A program made the position numbers and the translations under genes. 64,000 bases of DNA, taken from positions 1,550,001-1,614,000 of the forward strand of contig CAWEUK010000002.1 of the NCBI GenBank assembly GCA_963812245.1, read 5' to 3'. This DNA comes from Salsipaludibacter sp963812245 (GTDB lineage: Bacteria; Actinomycetota; Nitriliruptoria; Nitriliruptorales; Nitriliruptoraceae). The notes under the pieces were generated by a model. It saw nothing but the letters and a program-made list of their open reading frames with translations. It had not been told where the DNA came from and made no database searches. This document shows, one piece after another, positions 42,273-51,348 of the stretch. How positions within the stretch are numbered: the stretch's first letter is position 1; every line of letters starts with the position of its first letter.

Positions 42273-43739
42273 ATGGTGACCACCGTCAAGGATGGCTGGG
42301 AACTGGTCGTGGGCCTGGAGGTCCACGTCGAACTCAACACCACGACCAAGATGTGGTGCGGGTGCCTGACCCACTTCGGGGAGGAGCCCAACACCAACGT
42401 CTGCGCCGTGTGCACGGGCCAGCCGGGCTCACTTCCGGTCGTCAACGGGGTGGCGGTGCGCTCCGCCGCGCTGATCGGCCTGGCCATCGGCTGCCACGTC
42501 AACGAGATGTCCCAGTTCCACCGCAAGAACTACTTCTACCCGGACCTGGTCAAGAACTACCAGATCTCGCAGTACGACGTCCCGATCTGCTCGGAGGGCC
42601 ATCTCGACCTCGAGGTGGAGGGTGCGCCGGTCCGGGTGGGCATCGAGCGCCTCCACATGGAGGAGGACACCGGCAAGTCGACCCACCTGGGCGGCAGCGG
42701 CCGCCTGCACGGCGCCGACACGTCGCTCATCGACTACAACCGCGCCGGCGTGCCCCTGATGGAGATCGTGTCGCATCCCGACATCCACGACCCCGAGACC
42801 GCCCAGGCATACGTGCGCGAGTTGCGCGGCATCGTGGTGACGCTGGGCGTCTCCGACGCCCGCATGGACCAGGGCTCGATGCGCGTCGATGCCAACGTGT
42901 CCGTCCGCCGGCCGGGGCAACCGCTGGGGACCCGGACCGAGACCAAGAACCTCAACTCGGTGCGATCGTTGGGCCGTGCCATCGCCTCCGAGGCCCAGCG
43001 CCAGATCGAGGTGCTCGAGGACGGTGGCACGATCCGGTTGGAGACCCGTCACTGGGACGAGGGCAAGGGCATCACCGAGACCCTGCGGGTCAAGGAGTCG
43101 GTCACCGACTACCGCTACTTCCCCGACCCCGACCTGGTGCCCGTGCATGCACCGGCCGATTGGGTCGAGGAACTGCGCGCGTCCCTGCCTGAGTTGCCCG
43201 GCGCTGCTCGGACCCGTCTGGTGGCGTCCGGTGTTGACGACGCCCAGGCTGCCGCCCTGGTCGGCACCGATGGCATGCTCGTTGCGTTCGACGAGGCCGT
43301 GGCCGCCGGCGCCGACCCGCGCACGACGGCCAACTGGTTGGTCGGCGACATCGCCGGGCAGGTGACGGCAGCAGGCATCGAGTTCGCCGACGCCGGCGTG
43401 TCCGGCGCCCACCTGGGTGAGCTCCTGGGCATGATCGACGACGGTGCGTTGTCCAACAACCTCGCCAAGCAGGTGGTCGAACACCTGGTGGCGGACCGCG
43501 GCAGCCGCTCGCCGTCCATGATCGCCGAGGCCGAAGGGCTCAAGCAGGTGTCCGACACCGGCGAGTTGCAGGCCATCGTCGACCAGGTCGTGGCCGACAA
43601 CGCCGACACGGTCGCGAGCATCCGCGAGGGCAATGCCAAGGCCATCGGTGCCCTGGTCGGCCAGGTCATGAAGGCCACGCGTGGGCAGGCGGATCCCCGT
43701 GCCACCAACGAACTCCTGCGCGCCGCCATCAACGGCTGA
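42273..43739 (+). CDS. gatB: Aspartyl/glutamyl-tRNA amidotransferase subunit B
   Basis: A 488-residue kinase-like subunit that activates the carboxylate of Glu-tRNA(Gln) and transfers ammonia. The N-terminal VGLEVHVELNT, the zinc-site Cys residues (MWCGC and NVCAVCTG) and the DYNRAGVPLMEIVS loop are all present. The C-terminal YqeY/GatB helical tail (about 380-488) binds tRNA. AGAGGAG precedes the ATG. The 148-nt gap after gatA contains only a small GTCGCG/CGCGAC hairpin (42147-42162). Confidence 0.97.
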   Translation: MVTTVKDGWELVVGLEVHVELNTTTKMWCGCLTHFGEEPNTNVCAVCTGQPGSLPVVNGVAVRSAALIGLAIGCHVNEMSQFHRKNYFYPDLVKNYQISQYDVPICSEGHLDLEVEGAPVRVGIERLHMEEDTGKSTHLGGSGRLHGADTSLIDYNRAGVPLMEIVSHPDIHDPETAQAYVRELRGIVVTLGVSDARMDQGSMRVDANVSVRRPGQPLGTRTETKNLNSVRSLGRAIASEAQRQIEVLEDGGTIRLETRHWDEGKGITETLRVKESVTDYRYFPDPDLVPVHAPADWVEELRASLPELPGAARTRLVASGVDDAQAAALVGTDGMLVAFDEAVAAGADPRTTANWLVGDIAGQVTAAGIEFADAGVSGAHLGELLGMIDDGALSNNLAKQVVEHLVADRGSRSPSMIAEAEGLKQVSDTGELQAIVDQVVADNADTVASIREGNAKAIGALVGQVMKATRGQADPRATNELLRAAING

Positions 43740-43910
43740 CCGACGCCGACACGCCGCGTCGCCGAAGTGTCGTGTGGCAGGTTGATTCCCGATGGCCCAC
43801 ATGTCACCGCGCGAACGAACTAGGGTTTTCGTGCTGGTGCGGGGCCACACCGGTGGCCCGACCGGTGCGATCTCGAACGAGGTCGCAGAACCGGAGCAAT
43901 GGGGATCATC

Positions 43911-44192
43911 ATGAAGAAGTCACTCGCCGCTGCCCTCGTGGGCGGCATGGTGCTGGCGACGCCGATGGCAGCAGCCGCGGCCGAACCGGCCTGCTGGGGC
44001 CAGGCCACCAAGGTCTTCGCGGCCACGGGAACGATGGGTGAACACTCGTCGTCCCAGGTCACCCCACGCGTGGGCCTGCGCAACCTCGCGCGCGCACTGG
44101 CCGATGCGGGACTGATCGAGGACGACTCGATGGCATCACTCGGTGTCTTCGTGACAACTGACCTCGGCCTGAGCGTCGACGCCTGCATGTGA
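43911..44192 (+). CDS. Small secreted protein
   Basis: A 93-residue protein with a clear signal peptide (MKKSLAAALVGGMVLATPMAAAAAEPA, cleavage after AAA-A). The mature 68 residues have two Cys (PACWGQATK and VDACM at the end) that could form a disulfide, and SSSQVTPRVGLRNLARALA. GGGGATC precedes the ATG. A TAGGGT upstream at about 43821 is a likely -10 box. An alternative ATG lies four codons earlier. No family recognised. Confidence 0.7.
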   Translation: MKKSLAAALVGGMVLATPMAAAAAEPACWGQATKVFAATGTMGEHSSSQVTPRVGLRNLARALADAGLIEDDSMASLGVFVTTDLGLSVDACM

Positions 44193-44204
44193 CGCAGCGG
44201 GTCA

Positions 44205-45068
44205 GTGGCTGCCCGCGAAGGACCTGCCATCGATAGGGACCTGCCCATCGATCGATCTGAGTTCGTCGCACGCAGCCAGTCCTTCGGCGCCGCCGTGGAC
44301 GTCTACGACCGCACACGCCCGGGCTACTCGGCCGAGGCGGTGGCATGGTGCCTGGCACCGGCCGTCGCGTCGTCGGGCGTGCGGTGGTCGGGGGAGCCTG
44401 CCGTGGTCGAGCGACCGCTGCGGGTGGCCGACGTCGGTGCCGGCACCGGCAAGTTGACGGCCGTGGTCGCGGCGATGGGCCATCACGTGGTTGCCATCGA
44501 GCCCGACGACGACATGCGGGCGCGGCTGGAGACAGCCATCGCCGACAACCCTCACGTCGAGGCGATGGCGGGCTCGGCCGAGGACCTGCCGGTGGCGGAC
44601 GGCGCCGTGGACGCGGTCGTGGTCGGACAGGCGTGGCACTGGTTCGACGAACCGCGCGCCGCCGCCGAGATCGCGCGCGTGCTGGTGCCCGGTGGGGTGG
44701 TCGCAGCCATCTGGAACTCGCGCGACGAGGACGTGGACTGGGTGCGAGCCTGGTCCGACGTGGTCGAGGAGGGCGCCCATCCGACCGGCCGCAAGTTGGT
44801 CGCGCACCAGGGCGGGCCGGCGTTCGGCCCCGCCTTCGCGTCACGCCAGGACGCCACCTTCCGTCACGACCAGGTCCTCACACCCGACGACGTGGTGGCG
44901 CTGGCGGCGTCACGGTCGTACACGATCACGTTGCCGCCTGATCGTCGTGCCGCGTTGCTGCAGGCCGTGACAGACCTCGTCGAAACCCACCCTGCCCTTG
45001 CCGGCCGCGACCGCATCACGCTGCCCTATGTCGTGGAGTGTCATCGTGCCGTGCGGCGCCGTGCATGA
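44205..45068 (+). CDS. Class I SAM-dependent methyltransferase
   Basis: A 287-residue soluble methyltransferase. Motif I is VADVGAGTGKLTAVVA, motif II is HHVVAIEPDDDM, and the post-motif VDAVVVGQAWHWFDEPRAAAE is typical of the UbiE/Methyltransf_11 group often called class I methyltransferase in actinobacteria. The N-terminal SFGAAVDVYDRTRPGYS motif is shared by that group. The GTG at 44205 has no obvious ribosome binding site, so a later start is possible. Substrate unknown. Confidence 0.88.
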   Translation: MAAREGPAIDRDLPIDRSEFVARSQSFGAAVDVYDRTRPGYSAEAVAWCLAPAVASSGVRWSGEPAVVERPLRVADVGAGTGKLTAVVAAMGHHVVAIEPDDDMRARLETAIADNPHVEAMAGSAEDLPVADGAVDAVVVGQAWHWFDEPRAAAEIARVLVPGGVVAAIWNSRDEDVDWVRAWSDVVEEGAHPTGRKLVAHQGGPAFGPAFASRQDATFRHDQVLTPDDVVALAASRSYTITLPPDRRAALLQAVTDLVETHPALAGRDRITLPYVVECHRAVRRRA

Positions 45069-45121
45069 GGTGGGGTGGGCCCGCCTGGTGTGGTCGAGGC
45101 ACATCGGGGCGCCGAGGAACG

Positions 45122-45541
45122 TCAGGATCGCCGCCCGAGCGCACCCAGGAGGCGGTCGAGGAAGACCGTCTGGTTGCCGGCCAGCGCCACGCGCGCCGCT
45201 GGCACCGTCATCCATTCGGCGCGGTCCACCTCCGGGAACTCCTGGTGGCGACCTGACTTCGGGGGCCATTCCATGGTGAAGGTCCCCCCACTGGCCAGGC
45301 GCGGGTCGAGCCGGCCACGTCGCGCGATCACGTGGACCTCCTTGGACCCGGCTCGGTGGGAACCGAGGTCGAGGTCGTCGTCCGCTGCGGCTGGCGCCGG
45401 CTGGCCGAGTTCCTCACGAAACTCACGCTCGGCGGTCGCCGTGGGTGTCGCGTCGTCGGGCTCGGCCAGGCCCTTGGGAATGCTCCAGGCGCCGGCATCC
45501 TTGCGCGCCCAGAACGGGCCGCCCATGTGGCCGATGAGCAC
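45122..45541 (-). CDS. Nudix hydrolase; true start probably upstream at a non-standard codon
   Basis: From the GTG at 45541 the protein has 139 residues. GGPFWARKDAGAWSIPKG and the Nudix box REFREELG (39-46) with the preceding Gly are intact, so it should cleave a nucleoside-diphosphate-linked substrate. Residues typical of the family's first strand (SHGLLLWRDGPDGIE) are encoded just upstream in the same frame, but that frame has no ATG, GTG or TTG back to a TGA. GGAGG followed by six bases and ATC at 45595 is the only well-placed start. A TATCGT -10 box lies further up. Residues conserved upstream make the GTG unlikely to be the real start. Confidence 0.85.
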   Translation of the reverse strand: MLIGHMGGPFWARKDAGAWSIPKGLAEPDDATPTATAEREFREELGQPAPAAADDDLDLGSHRAGSKEVHVIARRGRLDPRLASGGTFTMEWPPKSGRHQEFPEVDRAEWMTVPAARVALAGNQTVFLDRLLGALGRRS

Positions 45542-45682
45542 CTCGATGCCATCCGGGCCGTCGCGCCACAGCAGGAGTCCATGACTGTGCTGGATCGTGA
45601 GCCTCCAACGTCGGCCCCGTCAACGATAATCGTCGACCCGTGACGATGGATCGTCGGCACCACGATGGGTCGTCGGGGGTGT

Positions 45683-46318
45683 TCAGGCGGCCCGCGACGT
45701 CGTGGCCAGTTCCTGGCCGGTGGTCCAGGCGACGATCCCGTCCATCGCACCGGCCATGCACGCCAGCACCGAGTCGTGGAAACTGGGTGGTGCCCGGAAC
45801 GGGTCCGGGACCTCGGTCGTGGATGCGTGGGGATCGAAGGTGCGCAGCATGCGAATCGTTGCGGTCCCGCCGTGTGCTGCCCGCAGTGCCACCAGGTCAG
45901 CGAGGTTGCGCCGGTCCATGGCGACGATGAGGTCGAAGTCGTACAGGTCGTCGGGGCAGACCTGCCGGGTGCGGCTGGTGATGGCCAGACCCGCGCGGGC
46001 GGCAGCACGCCGCATCCGGCGGTTGGCGGGGCGGCCCGGGGATGCCACCGACGTGCCGGCCGAGTCCACCTCGATGGTGGCGCCAGCAGCCGCCGCCGAC
46101 TCGCGGAGCATGGCCGCCGCTGCCGGGGAGCGGCAGACGTTGCCAAGGCACACCGTCAGGACGCGTGGTGGACGGGCCGTCGCTGCCTCGGCACCGGCGG
46201 TCTGGGTGTCAGCCGTCGTGTGGGGCTGCGGTGCATCGAGGAGTGCGTCGGTGGCCGTGGGGGCGGGGAGCACGCGATTCCTGTTGTGGTCGGCAGCCGC
46301 CGAAACTAGGACTGCCAT
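45683..46318 (-). CDS. Low-molecular-weight protein-tyrosine phosphatase-like protein 1
   Basis: A 211-residue protein. After a 50-residue low-complexity leader, VLTVCLGNVCRSPAA gives the CX5R loop with Cys57 and Arg63. IEVDSAGTS follows, and VPDPF near residue 165 supplies the general-acid Asp. Such enzymes remove phosphate from protein tyrosine or arginine. A second copy with the same motifs lies 34 nt upstream on the same strand. The ATG at 46318 gives the long leader. A later start cannot be excluded. Confidence 0.85.
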   Translation of the reverse strand: MAVLVSAAADHNRNRVLPAPTATDALLDAPQPHTTADTQTAGAEAATARPPRVLTVCLGNVCRSPAAAAMLRESAAAAGATIEVDSAGTSVASPGRPANRRMRRAAARAGLAITSRTRQVCPDDLYDFDLIVAMDRRNLADLVALRAAHGGTATIRMLRTFDPHASTTEVPDPFRAPPSFHDSVLACMAGAMDGIVAWTTGQELATTSRAA

Positions 46319-46352
46319 GTTTCACGCGTGTTGCGGGGTGGTGTCACCGACG

Positions 46353-46847
46353 TCAGGACTCGGGCGTGCTGGCCTGCTCCTGCAGCCAGGCGACCAGCCC
46401 GGCCGCAGCCGGTCGGACCATCGCCACCACGTCGTCGAAGTCTCGGTCCTGCCCGTAGTAGGGATCGGGGACGTCGGTGGCCGCGGCGGCCGGATCGAAA
46501 CTGCGGAACAGGCGCAGGTGCGCCGTCGCGTCGTGGCGCCCGGCCAGTCGCTGCAGGTCGGCGAGGTTGTCGGCGTCCATGGCCACAACCAGGTCGAAGT
46601 CGTCGAGGTCGCTGGCCACGACCTGGCGGGCGCGACCCTCGATCGGCAGTCCGGCCCGGGCACCCGCTGCCACCATGCGGGGGTTGGGGGGGCCACCGAC
46701 GTGCCAGTCGCCGGTGCCTGCCGAGTCCACCTCGATGGCCAGCCCGGCGTTGTCGGCGGCCTCCCGGATCGCGGCCTCGGCCGCCGGTGATCGGCAGATG
46801 TTGCCCAGGCACACCGCCAGGACGCGAGGGCGTCGGGCGGCGGTCAC
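46353..46847 (-). CDS. Low-molecular-weight protein-tyrosine phosphatase-like protein 2
   Basis: A 164-residue protein starting at GTG 46847, overlapping the stop of the upstream membrane protein gene (GTGA). AVCLGNICRSPAAEAA holds the CX5R loop (Cys13, Arg19). VDSAGTGDWHVGGPPNPRM is classical, and VPDPYYGQDRDFDDVV contains the catalytic Asp and the DPYYG motif of true LMW phosphatases. It is closer to the classical enzyme than its neighbour, which has VPDPF only. The two are paralogues, probably from tandem duplication. Confidence 0.92.
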   Translation of the reverse strand: MTAARRPRVLAVCLGNICRSPAAEAAIREAADNAGLAIEVDSAGTGDWHVGGPPNPRMVAAGARAGLPIEGRARQVVASDLDDFDLVVAMDADNLADLQRLAGRHDATAHLRLFRSFDPAAAATDVPDPYYGQDRDFDDVVAMVRPAAAGLVAWLQEQASTPES

Positions 46848-47464
46848 GCCGGCGCCAGTTCGGCGACCTGGTGGCCGGGAAGCGGCAGCCGCTCGGGCGG
46901 ATGCCGGGAGGTCCATGTCGCCATTGCGAGCCCACCCACCAGGTTGGCCACCAGGTCGCGCGCGGTGTTGTCGTAGCCACCCACGTCCGTGCCCGGGATG
47001 GTCAGGGTCATGACCCACTCGATGATCTCGTTGAAGGCACCGAAGGCGCAGGCAGCCAACACGATGATCCACCAGTTCAGCGTCGGGTCGTCACCGGCCG
47101 GTCCCAGCCGAGGGCGCAGCACCTCCCAGGTCGCGCGGCCGACCGTGCCGAAGCCGATGGCGTGCTGGATGTTGTCGGAGCGAATGATCGGCTCCACCAA
47201 CCAGGCGCCGTACAAGACCCCGTCTCCCACCGGGATCATGCCACCCGCCACGTGCCCGACCGCGAAGATGCCAAGTCCCACCCGCGTGAACCACGACAGC
47301 GGGTGCCGTCGATCGATCCAGACGACCACTGCGAGTCCGACCAGGACGACCGCGAGGTAGACCGGCCAGTTCGGCAGGCCCGCCGACGCGCCGATGACCA
47401 GCAGCCCGGTGACGATCACCGCGACGACGGCGATCAGGATGGCATTGCGGCGGGCATCGAGCAC
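46844..47464 (-). CDS. YjdF/DUF2238-type integral membrane protein
   Basis: A 206-residue protein with five to six predicted helices. IIVLAACAFGAFNEIIEWVMTL with NDI-like IRSDNIQHAIGFG and the C-terminal TARDLVANLVGG resemble the DUF2238/YjdF family, a VanZ-like fold of unknown function. The GTG at 47464 has AGGGATC just upstream. A longer frame begins at 47590. The overlap with the phosphatase gene puts both in one operon. Confidence 0.75.
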   Translation of the reverse strand: MLDARRNAILIAVVAVIVTGLLVIGASAGLPNWPVYLAVVLVGLAVVVWIDRRHPLSWFTRVGLGIFAVGHVAGGMIPVGDGVLYGAWLVEPIIRSDNIQHAIGFGTVGRATWEVLRPRLGPAGDDPTLNWWIIVLAACAFGAFNEIIEWVMTLTIPGTDVGGYDNTARDLVANLVGGLAMATWTSRHPPERLPLPGHQVAELAPA

Positions 47465-47663
47465 GGTGATCCCTGCGGGCAGTCGGGAGGCGATTCGGCC
47501 GGGCCGGCAGATCCACACGACGTGCCGAGATTCCAGCCGACCGTCGGTGAGTTTCGCACAATCGCGACGGCATTGCCCGGAGGAACGCATCCCGGCGGTG
47601 CAGCCGCGGACCGGCGGTCATACCGTGAATGTCCCAAATTCCTCTGCCGACCAAGGCTGCCTC

Positions 47664-48617
47664 GTGCGCGCGATCCAGATCACCGAGTTCGGAGGACCCG
47701 AGGTCCTGACCCCGACCGACCTGCCCGACCTGCAGCCCGCGGACGGGATGCTGCTGGTCGACGTGTCGGCAGCCGGCGTGAACTACGCCGACACCCACCA
47801 GGTCGAGGACTCCTACCTCGCTCCCCAGGAACTGCCACTGGTGCCGGGGTCCGAGGTGGTGGGCACGACCGCGGACGGGCGGCGTGTCTGTGGCCTGGTG
47901 GGCACGGGTGGCTACGCGCAGCAGGCGCTGCTGCCTGAGGCCATGGCCTTCGACGTGCCGGATGGTGTCAGCGACGGCGCGGCCGTCGCATTGCTCGTAC
48001 AGGGCCTGACCGCATGGCACCTGCTGCGCACGTCCGCCCGCATGGTCGAGGGTGAGACCGTGGTCGTCCATGCCGCCGCGGGAGGCGTTGGCACCATCGC
48101 CGTCCAACTGGCCAACCGCTGGGGTGCCGGTGCGGTCATCGGCGGCGCCTCGACCGAGGACAAGCGCGCGCTGGCCACCGAACTGGGTGCCACTGCCACC
48201 TTCGACTCCCGCGCCGACGACATCAACGAGGCCATCCGGACGGCCGCGGGGGGCAAGGTGGACATCGTCCTGGACATGGTCGGTGGCGCCACGACCGACG
48301 ATTCCATGAAGGCGCTGGCGCCGTACGGTCGGCTGGTGCACTTCGGCATGGCGTCGCGCGAGGCGCCGTCGAAGGTGTTCCCGCCGGCACTGATGCAACG
48401 GTCACAGGGCGTCATCGGGTTCTGGTTGGTCCACGCCATGAACGACCCGGCGGGGATGCTGGCACCGCAGATGACCGAGCTGCTGCAACTGGTCGCGGAC
48501 GGGGACCTGCGCGTGCTCGCGGACCAGCCCTACCCGTTGGACGAGGCCCGAGTCGCCCACCAGGACATGCTCGCGCGCCGCACCACCGGCAAGGTCTTCC
48601 TCGACTGCCGCGCGTGA
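47664..48617 (+). CDS. NADPH:quinone oxidoreductase-type MDR protein
   Basis: A 317-residue zinc-independent medium-chain dehydrogenase. RAIQITEFGGPEVL begins the catalytic fold. VVVHAAAGGVGTIAVQLA is the AAxGGVGxxAxQ nucleotide motif, and the C-terminus (PLDEARVAHQDMLARRTTGKVFL) is standard for the quinone-oxidoreductase subfamily. No zinc Cys ligands are seen. The start is GTG 47664 with AAGG 7 nt upstream. TACCGT (47624-47629) may be the -10 box. Crotonyl-CoA reductase or other enones are alternative roles. Confidence 0.92.
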   Translation: MRAIQITEFGGPEVLTPTDLPDLQPADGMLLVDVSAAGVNYADTHQVEDSYLAPQELPLVPGSEVVGTTADGRRVCGLVGTGGYAQQALLPEAMAFDVPDGVSDGAAVALLVQGLTAWHLLRTSARMVEGETVVVHAAAGGVGTIAVQLANRWGAGAVIGGASTEDKRALATELGATATFDSRADDINEAIRTAAGGKVDIVLDMVGGATTDDSMKALAPYGRLVHFGMASREAPSKVFPPALMQRSQGVIGFWLVHAMNDPAGMLAPQMTELLQLVADGDLRVLADQPYPLDEARVAHQDMLARRTTGKVFLDCRA

Positions 48618-48758
48618 CCCCGCGGGGTTGTGGCATCATCGCCGGTCACCTGCTGCCACCCCCGACCCGCACGAGCTGTCCCTCACTTGACCCGGGGGCG
48701 CACGCGGTGTTGCCCGCACACGATCGTTTCCCGCTGACAACCGGAGCACGAAGCTGGC

Positions 48759-49099
48759 ATCCACACACTGGTCGACGACATCCTTGCCGCCAACCGCAAG
48801 TGGCAGTCCAACGGACTCGACACGTCGCTGCCCAGGCAGCCGTCACGCGCAGTGGCGGTGGTGACCTGCATGGACGCACGTGTCGATGCCCCGCGGGCAT
48901 TCGGGTTGCAACCGCCGTCACCATCGAGGACGAACGAGGCGCCCGCCCTGCCATGGCACTGGGGTCCATGACGCCGTTGGAGGAGGAGGTCGCGGCCAGC
49001 GTGCGTCGCCTGCGCGAGTCTGCGACGCTGCGCCACCGCGACCAGGTGCACGGGTTCATCTACGACGTCGAAACCGGTGCGCTGCGACAGATCGCCTGA
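48759..49099 (+). pseudogene. Beta-carbonic anhydrase remnant (start lost, centre deleted, frameshifted)
   Basis: From about 48759 the frame reads HTLVDDILAANRKW and then AVAVVTCMDARVDAPRAFGL, the N-terminal third of a beta-carbonic anhydrase with the first zinc Cys and the Asp-Arg dyad. It then loses meaning. In another frame from about 48965 to 49099 comes TPLEEEVAASVRRLRES and GFIYDVETGALRQIA, the family's C-terminus. The middle, with the zinc His and second Cys, is absent, so about 80-90 residues are missing. No usual start codon precedes the first part. The gene cannot make an active enzyme. Confidence 0.8.
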
Positions 49100-49203
49100 C
49101 TCGTCGCCCGGCCTGCCGTCGGGACCGTGGCTCGGCGTGTCATCGGACCGTGGCGAGGAGTGGCCGGACGCCATCGGTGCCGATCAACAACGGCTTGTCC
49201 GTG

Positions 49204-49836
49204 TCACGCTCGGGCTGCCGGGCCGGTGTCCGGGCCGATCCACGACGTCACCAAGCCGCGCAGCAGGCCGATGTTGACGTTGCGGGAGGCACTGGTCCAC
49301 ACGACTGCGCGTTCGTCCACGCCGGCGCCCTTGGCGAGATCTCGGCGACGACGCGTGCGCTGCGACGACTTCACCTTGTCGTGCTTGGTGGCCACGATCG
49401 TGAAGGGGATCCCCGACTCGCGCATCCAGTCCAGCATCTCGACATCCAACTTCGTGGGTCCGACCTCACCGTCGACCAGTGCCATCGTCATCACGAGTCC
49501 GGGACGATCGAGCAGGTAGAGGTCGACCATGTCCTGCCACGCCTCACGGTCGGACTTGGAGGCCTTGGCATAGCCGTAGCCGGGGCAGTCGACGAGCGAC
49601 CCGACCTCGCGCGGCTCCTGGGTGCCGTCGCCGAAGGTGAACAGGTTCAGCAGCTGGGTCCGGCCGGGGGTCTTGGACGTTCGGGCGAGCTTGTTCTGGC
49701 CGGCCAGAACGTTGATCAGGGAGGACTTGCCGACGTTGGACCGCCCGACGACGGCGACCTCGGCGCGCGTGGGGGGCAGGGTCGTGTGGGTCGATGCCGA
49801 CTCGACGAAGGTCAGTCGCAGTGGGGGGTTGTCCAT
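49204..49836 (-). CDS. engB: Ribosome biogenesis GTP-binding protein EngB/YihA
   Basis: A 210-residue GTPase needed for large-subunit assembly in several bacteria. G1 is GRSNVGKSS (31-39), G2 TPGRTQ, G3 DCPGYG, G4 ATKHDKV and G5 TSAS. It is intact and of normal length. Its start codon overlaps the stop of the MFS gene by one base, an unusual partner for this housekeeping gene, so co-transcription may be incidental. Confidence 0.95.
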   Translation of the reverse strand: MDNPPLRLTFVESASTHTTLPPTRAEVAVVGRSNVGKSSLINVLAGQNKLARTSKTPGRTQLLNLFTFGDGTQEPREVGSLVDCPGYGYAKASKSDREAWQDMVDLYLLDRPGLVMTMALVDGEVGPTKLDVEMLDWMRESGIPFTIVATKHDKVKSSQRTRRRRDLAKGAGVDERAVVWTSASRNVNIGLLRGLVTSWIGPDTGPAARA

Positions 49837-51212
49837 CAGAGATCCCGTTCAGTGGTGGTCGACGAGCGTGGTGCCGGCGGCGACGGCGAGGTGGTGTCGG
49901 CCGGGGCGGAGGCCGTGGCCGCGGCGCGCGTCGCAGCCGGGGCGTCGGTCGGGGTCGGGCTGGGTCCATCCGCGTCGGGCGTCGCGTCACCGATGAAGAC
50001 GTCACGCCCCGCGCGCCATCCACCCCACGAGACTGGGACGACCAGGGCCACGACGATGGCCAGTGGCACGTCCCATCCGCCGGTCGCGTCGTGCAGGACG
50101 CCGAACAACAATGGCCCGGGCAGCGCCAACAGGTAGCCCACGCCCTGCGCGAAGGCGCTGACGCGTTGGGTGTCCCCGGGCGTGCGACTGCGCAACGCCA
50201 TCAGCAACAGCGAGATGGGGAAGCTGGTCATCGCGATGCCGATCATCAGCATCCAGAACGCGGTCCACGTGGTCGGGGCCAGCCACAGGCCACCGAAGCC
50301 GACGATCCAGGTGATTGCGATCACCGGGACGAACATGCGCTGGTCGCGGCGTGACTGCACCCAGGCGGGTGCCAGCAACGACGTCGGGATCGTGACGATG
50401 ATGACGATCGCGAGCATGGTGCCGGCGCGGCCGGGTGACAGGCCGGCATCACGCAACACCGTCGGCAGCCAGCCCATGACGACGTAGGCGGCCAGCGACT
50501 GGATGCCGAACTGCACCGTCAGTGCGACGGCTGTGCGGTCCCGCACCAGCGTCGGCCAGTCCAGCCCGCTGGTTGACGACGCCCGCCGGCCGTCACTCGA
50601 CACGACCCGACTGGTGGGCACCCAGACGACCAGCGCCAGCGCAGCCGGCACGGCCCACCACGCAAGTGCCGCCCGCCAACTGCCGGTCGTCACCGCGATC
50701 GGGACCGAGAGGGCGGATGCCGCCGCCGCCCCGACCTGCAGTGTCGACACGTAGATCCCTGTGAGCCAGCCCTGCCGGCGCGGGAACGACGCGCGCACGA
50801 TCACCGGGAGCAGGACATTGATGATCCCGATCCCCAGCATCGCCACCAGGGTCCCGGCCACCAGCAGGGCACTGCCACCGGCCGCACGGACGGCCGTGCC
50901 GATGGTCAGGGCCAGCAGCGAGACCGTCACCATCTTGCCGTTGGACAGGCGCTTGGCCACCAGCGGCACGGACGCACCGGCCAGCCCGAAGACCAACGCC
51001 GGCACCGAGGTCAGGAACCCGGCCAGGCCGGACCCGATGCCCAGCGCGGCGCGCACGTCCGAGAGCAGGGAGCCCAGGCTGGTCACGGGGCTGCGCATCG
51101 ACAACGACACCAACACGATGGCCGTGACGGTCAGCACCACCACCGAGCGGGTGTTGGGTGGCGGCAGCGACTCGTCGCGACCATCGGGTGCGACCGGCGG
51201 GGCAGACGTCAT
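49836..51212 (-). CDS. MFS transporter, CynX/NimT family
   Basis: A 458-residue membrane protein with about 12 predicted helices. The N-terminal VVVLTVTAIVLVSLSMRSPVTS and LSDVRAALGIGSGLAGFL match the CynX/NimT subfamily (cyanate or 2-nitroimidazole transport in E. coli), and the loop between helices 2 and 3 is VAKRLSNGK. The C-terminal 45 residues are an Ala/Ser/Pro-rich tail. Substrate is not predictable. The gene is followed by engB with a one-base overlap. Confidence 0.87.
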   Translation of the reverse strand: MTSAPPVAPDGRDESLPPPNTRSVVVLTVTAIVLVSLSMRSPVTSLGSLLSDVRAALGIGSGLAGFLTSVPALVFGLAGASVPLVAKRLSNGKMVTVSLLALTIGTAVRAAGGSALLVAGTLVAMLGIGIINVLLPVIVRASFPRRQGWLTGIYVSTLQVGAAAASALSVPIAVTTGSWRAALAWWAVPAALALVVWVPTSRVVSSDGRRASSTSGLDWPTLVRDRTAVALTVQFGIQSLAAYVVMGWLPTVLRDAGLSPGRAGTMLAIVIIVTIPTSLLAPAWVQSRRDQRMFVPVIAITWIVGFGGLWLAPTTWTAFWMLMIGIAMTSFPISLLLMALRSRTPGDTQRVSAFAQGVGYLLALPGPLLFGVLHDATGGWDVPLAIVVALVVPVSWGGWRAGRDVFIGDATPDADGPSPTPTDAPAATRAAATASAPADTTSPSPPAPRSSTTTERDL

Positions 51213-51348
51213 GGGCCGGAAGTCCGATTGGGGAGGCGAGCAACGATCGAGTCGACCCTACCCGTGGCGGGTCCGGCCCCCGGCCGCGCGTCATGCGCTG
51301 CGGCGCCCGCTGCAGCGTCCGTTGGCAGTGGCCTGCCGGCCCGGGTCC

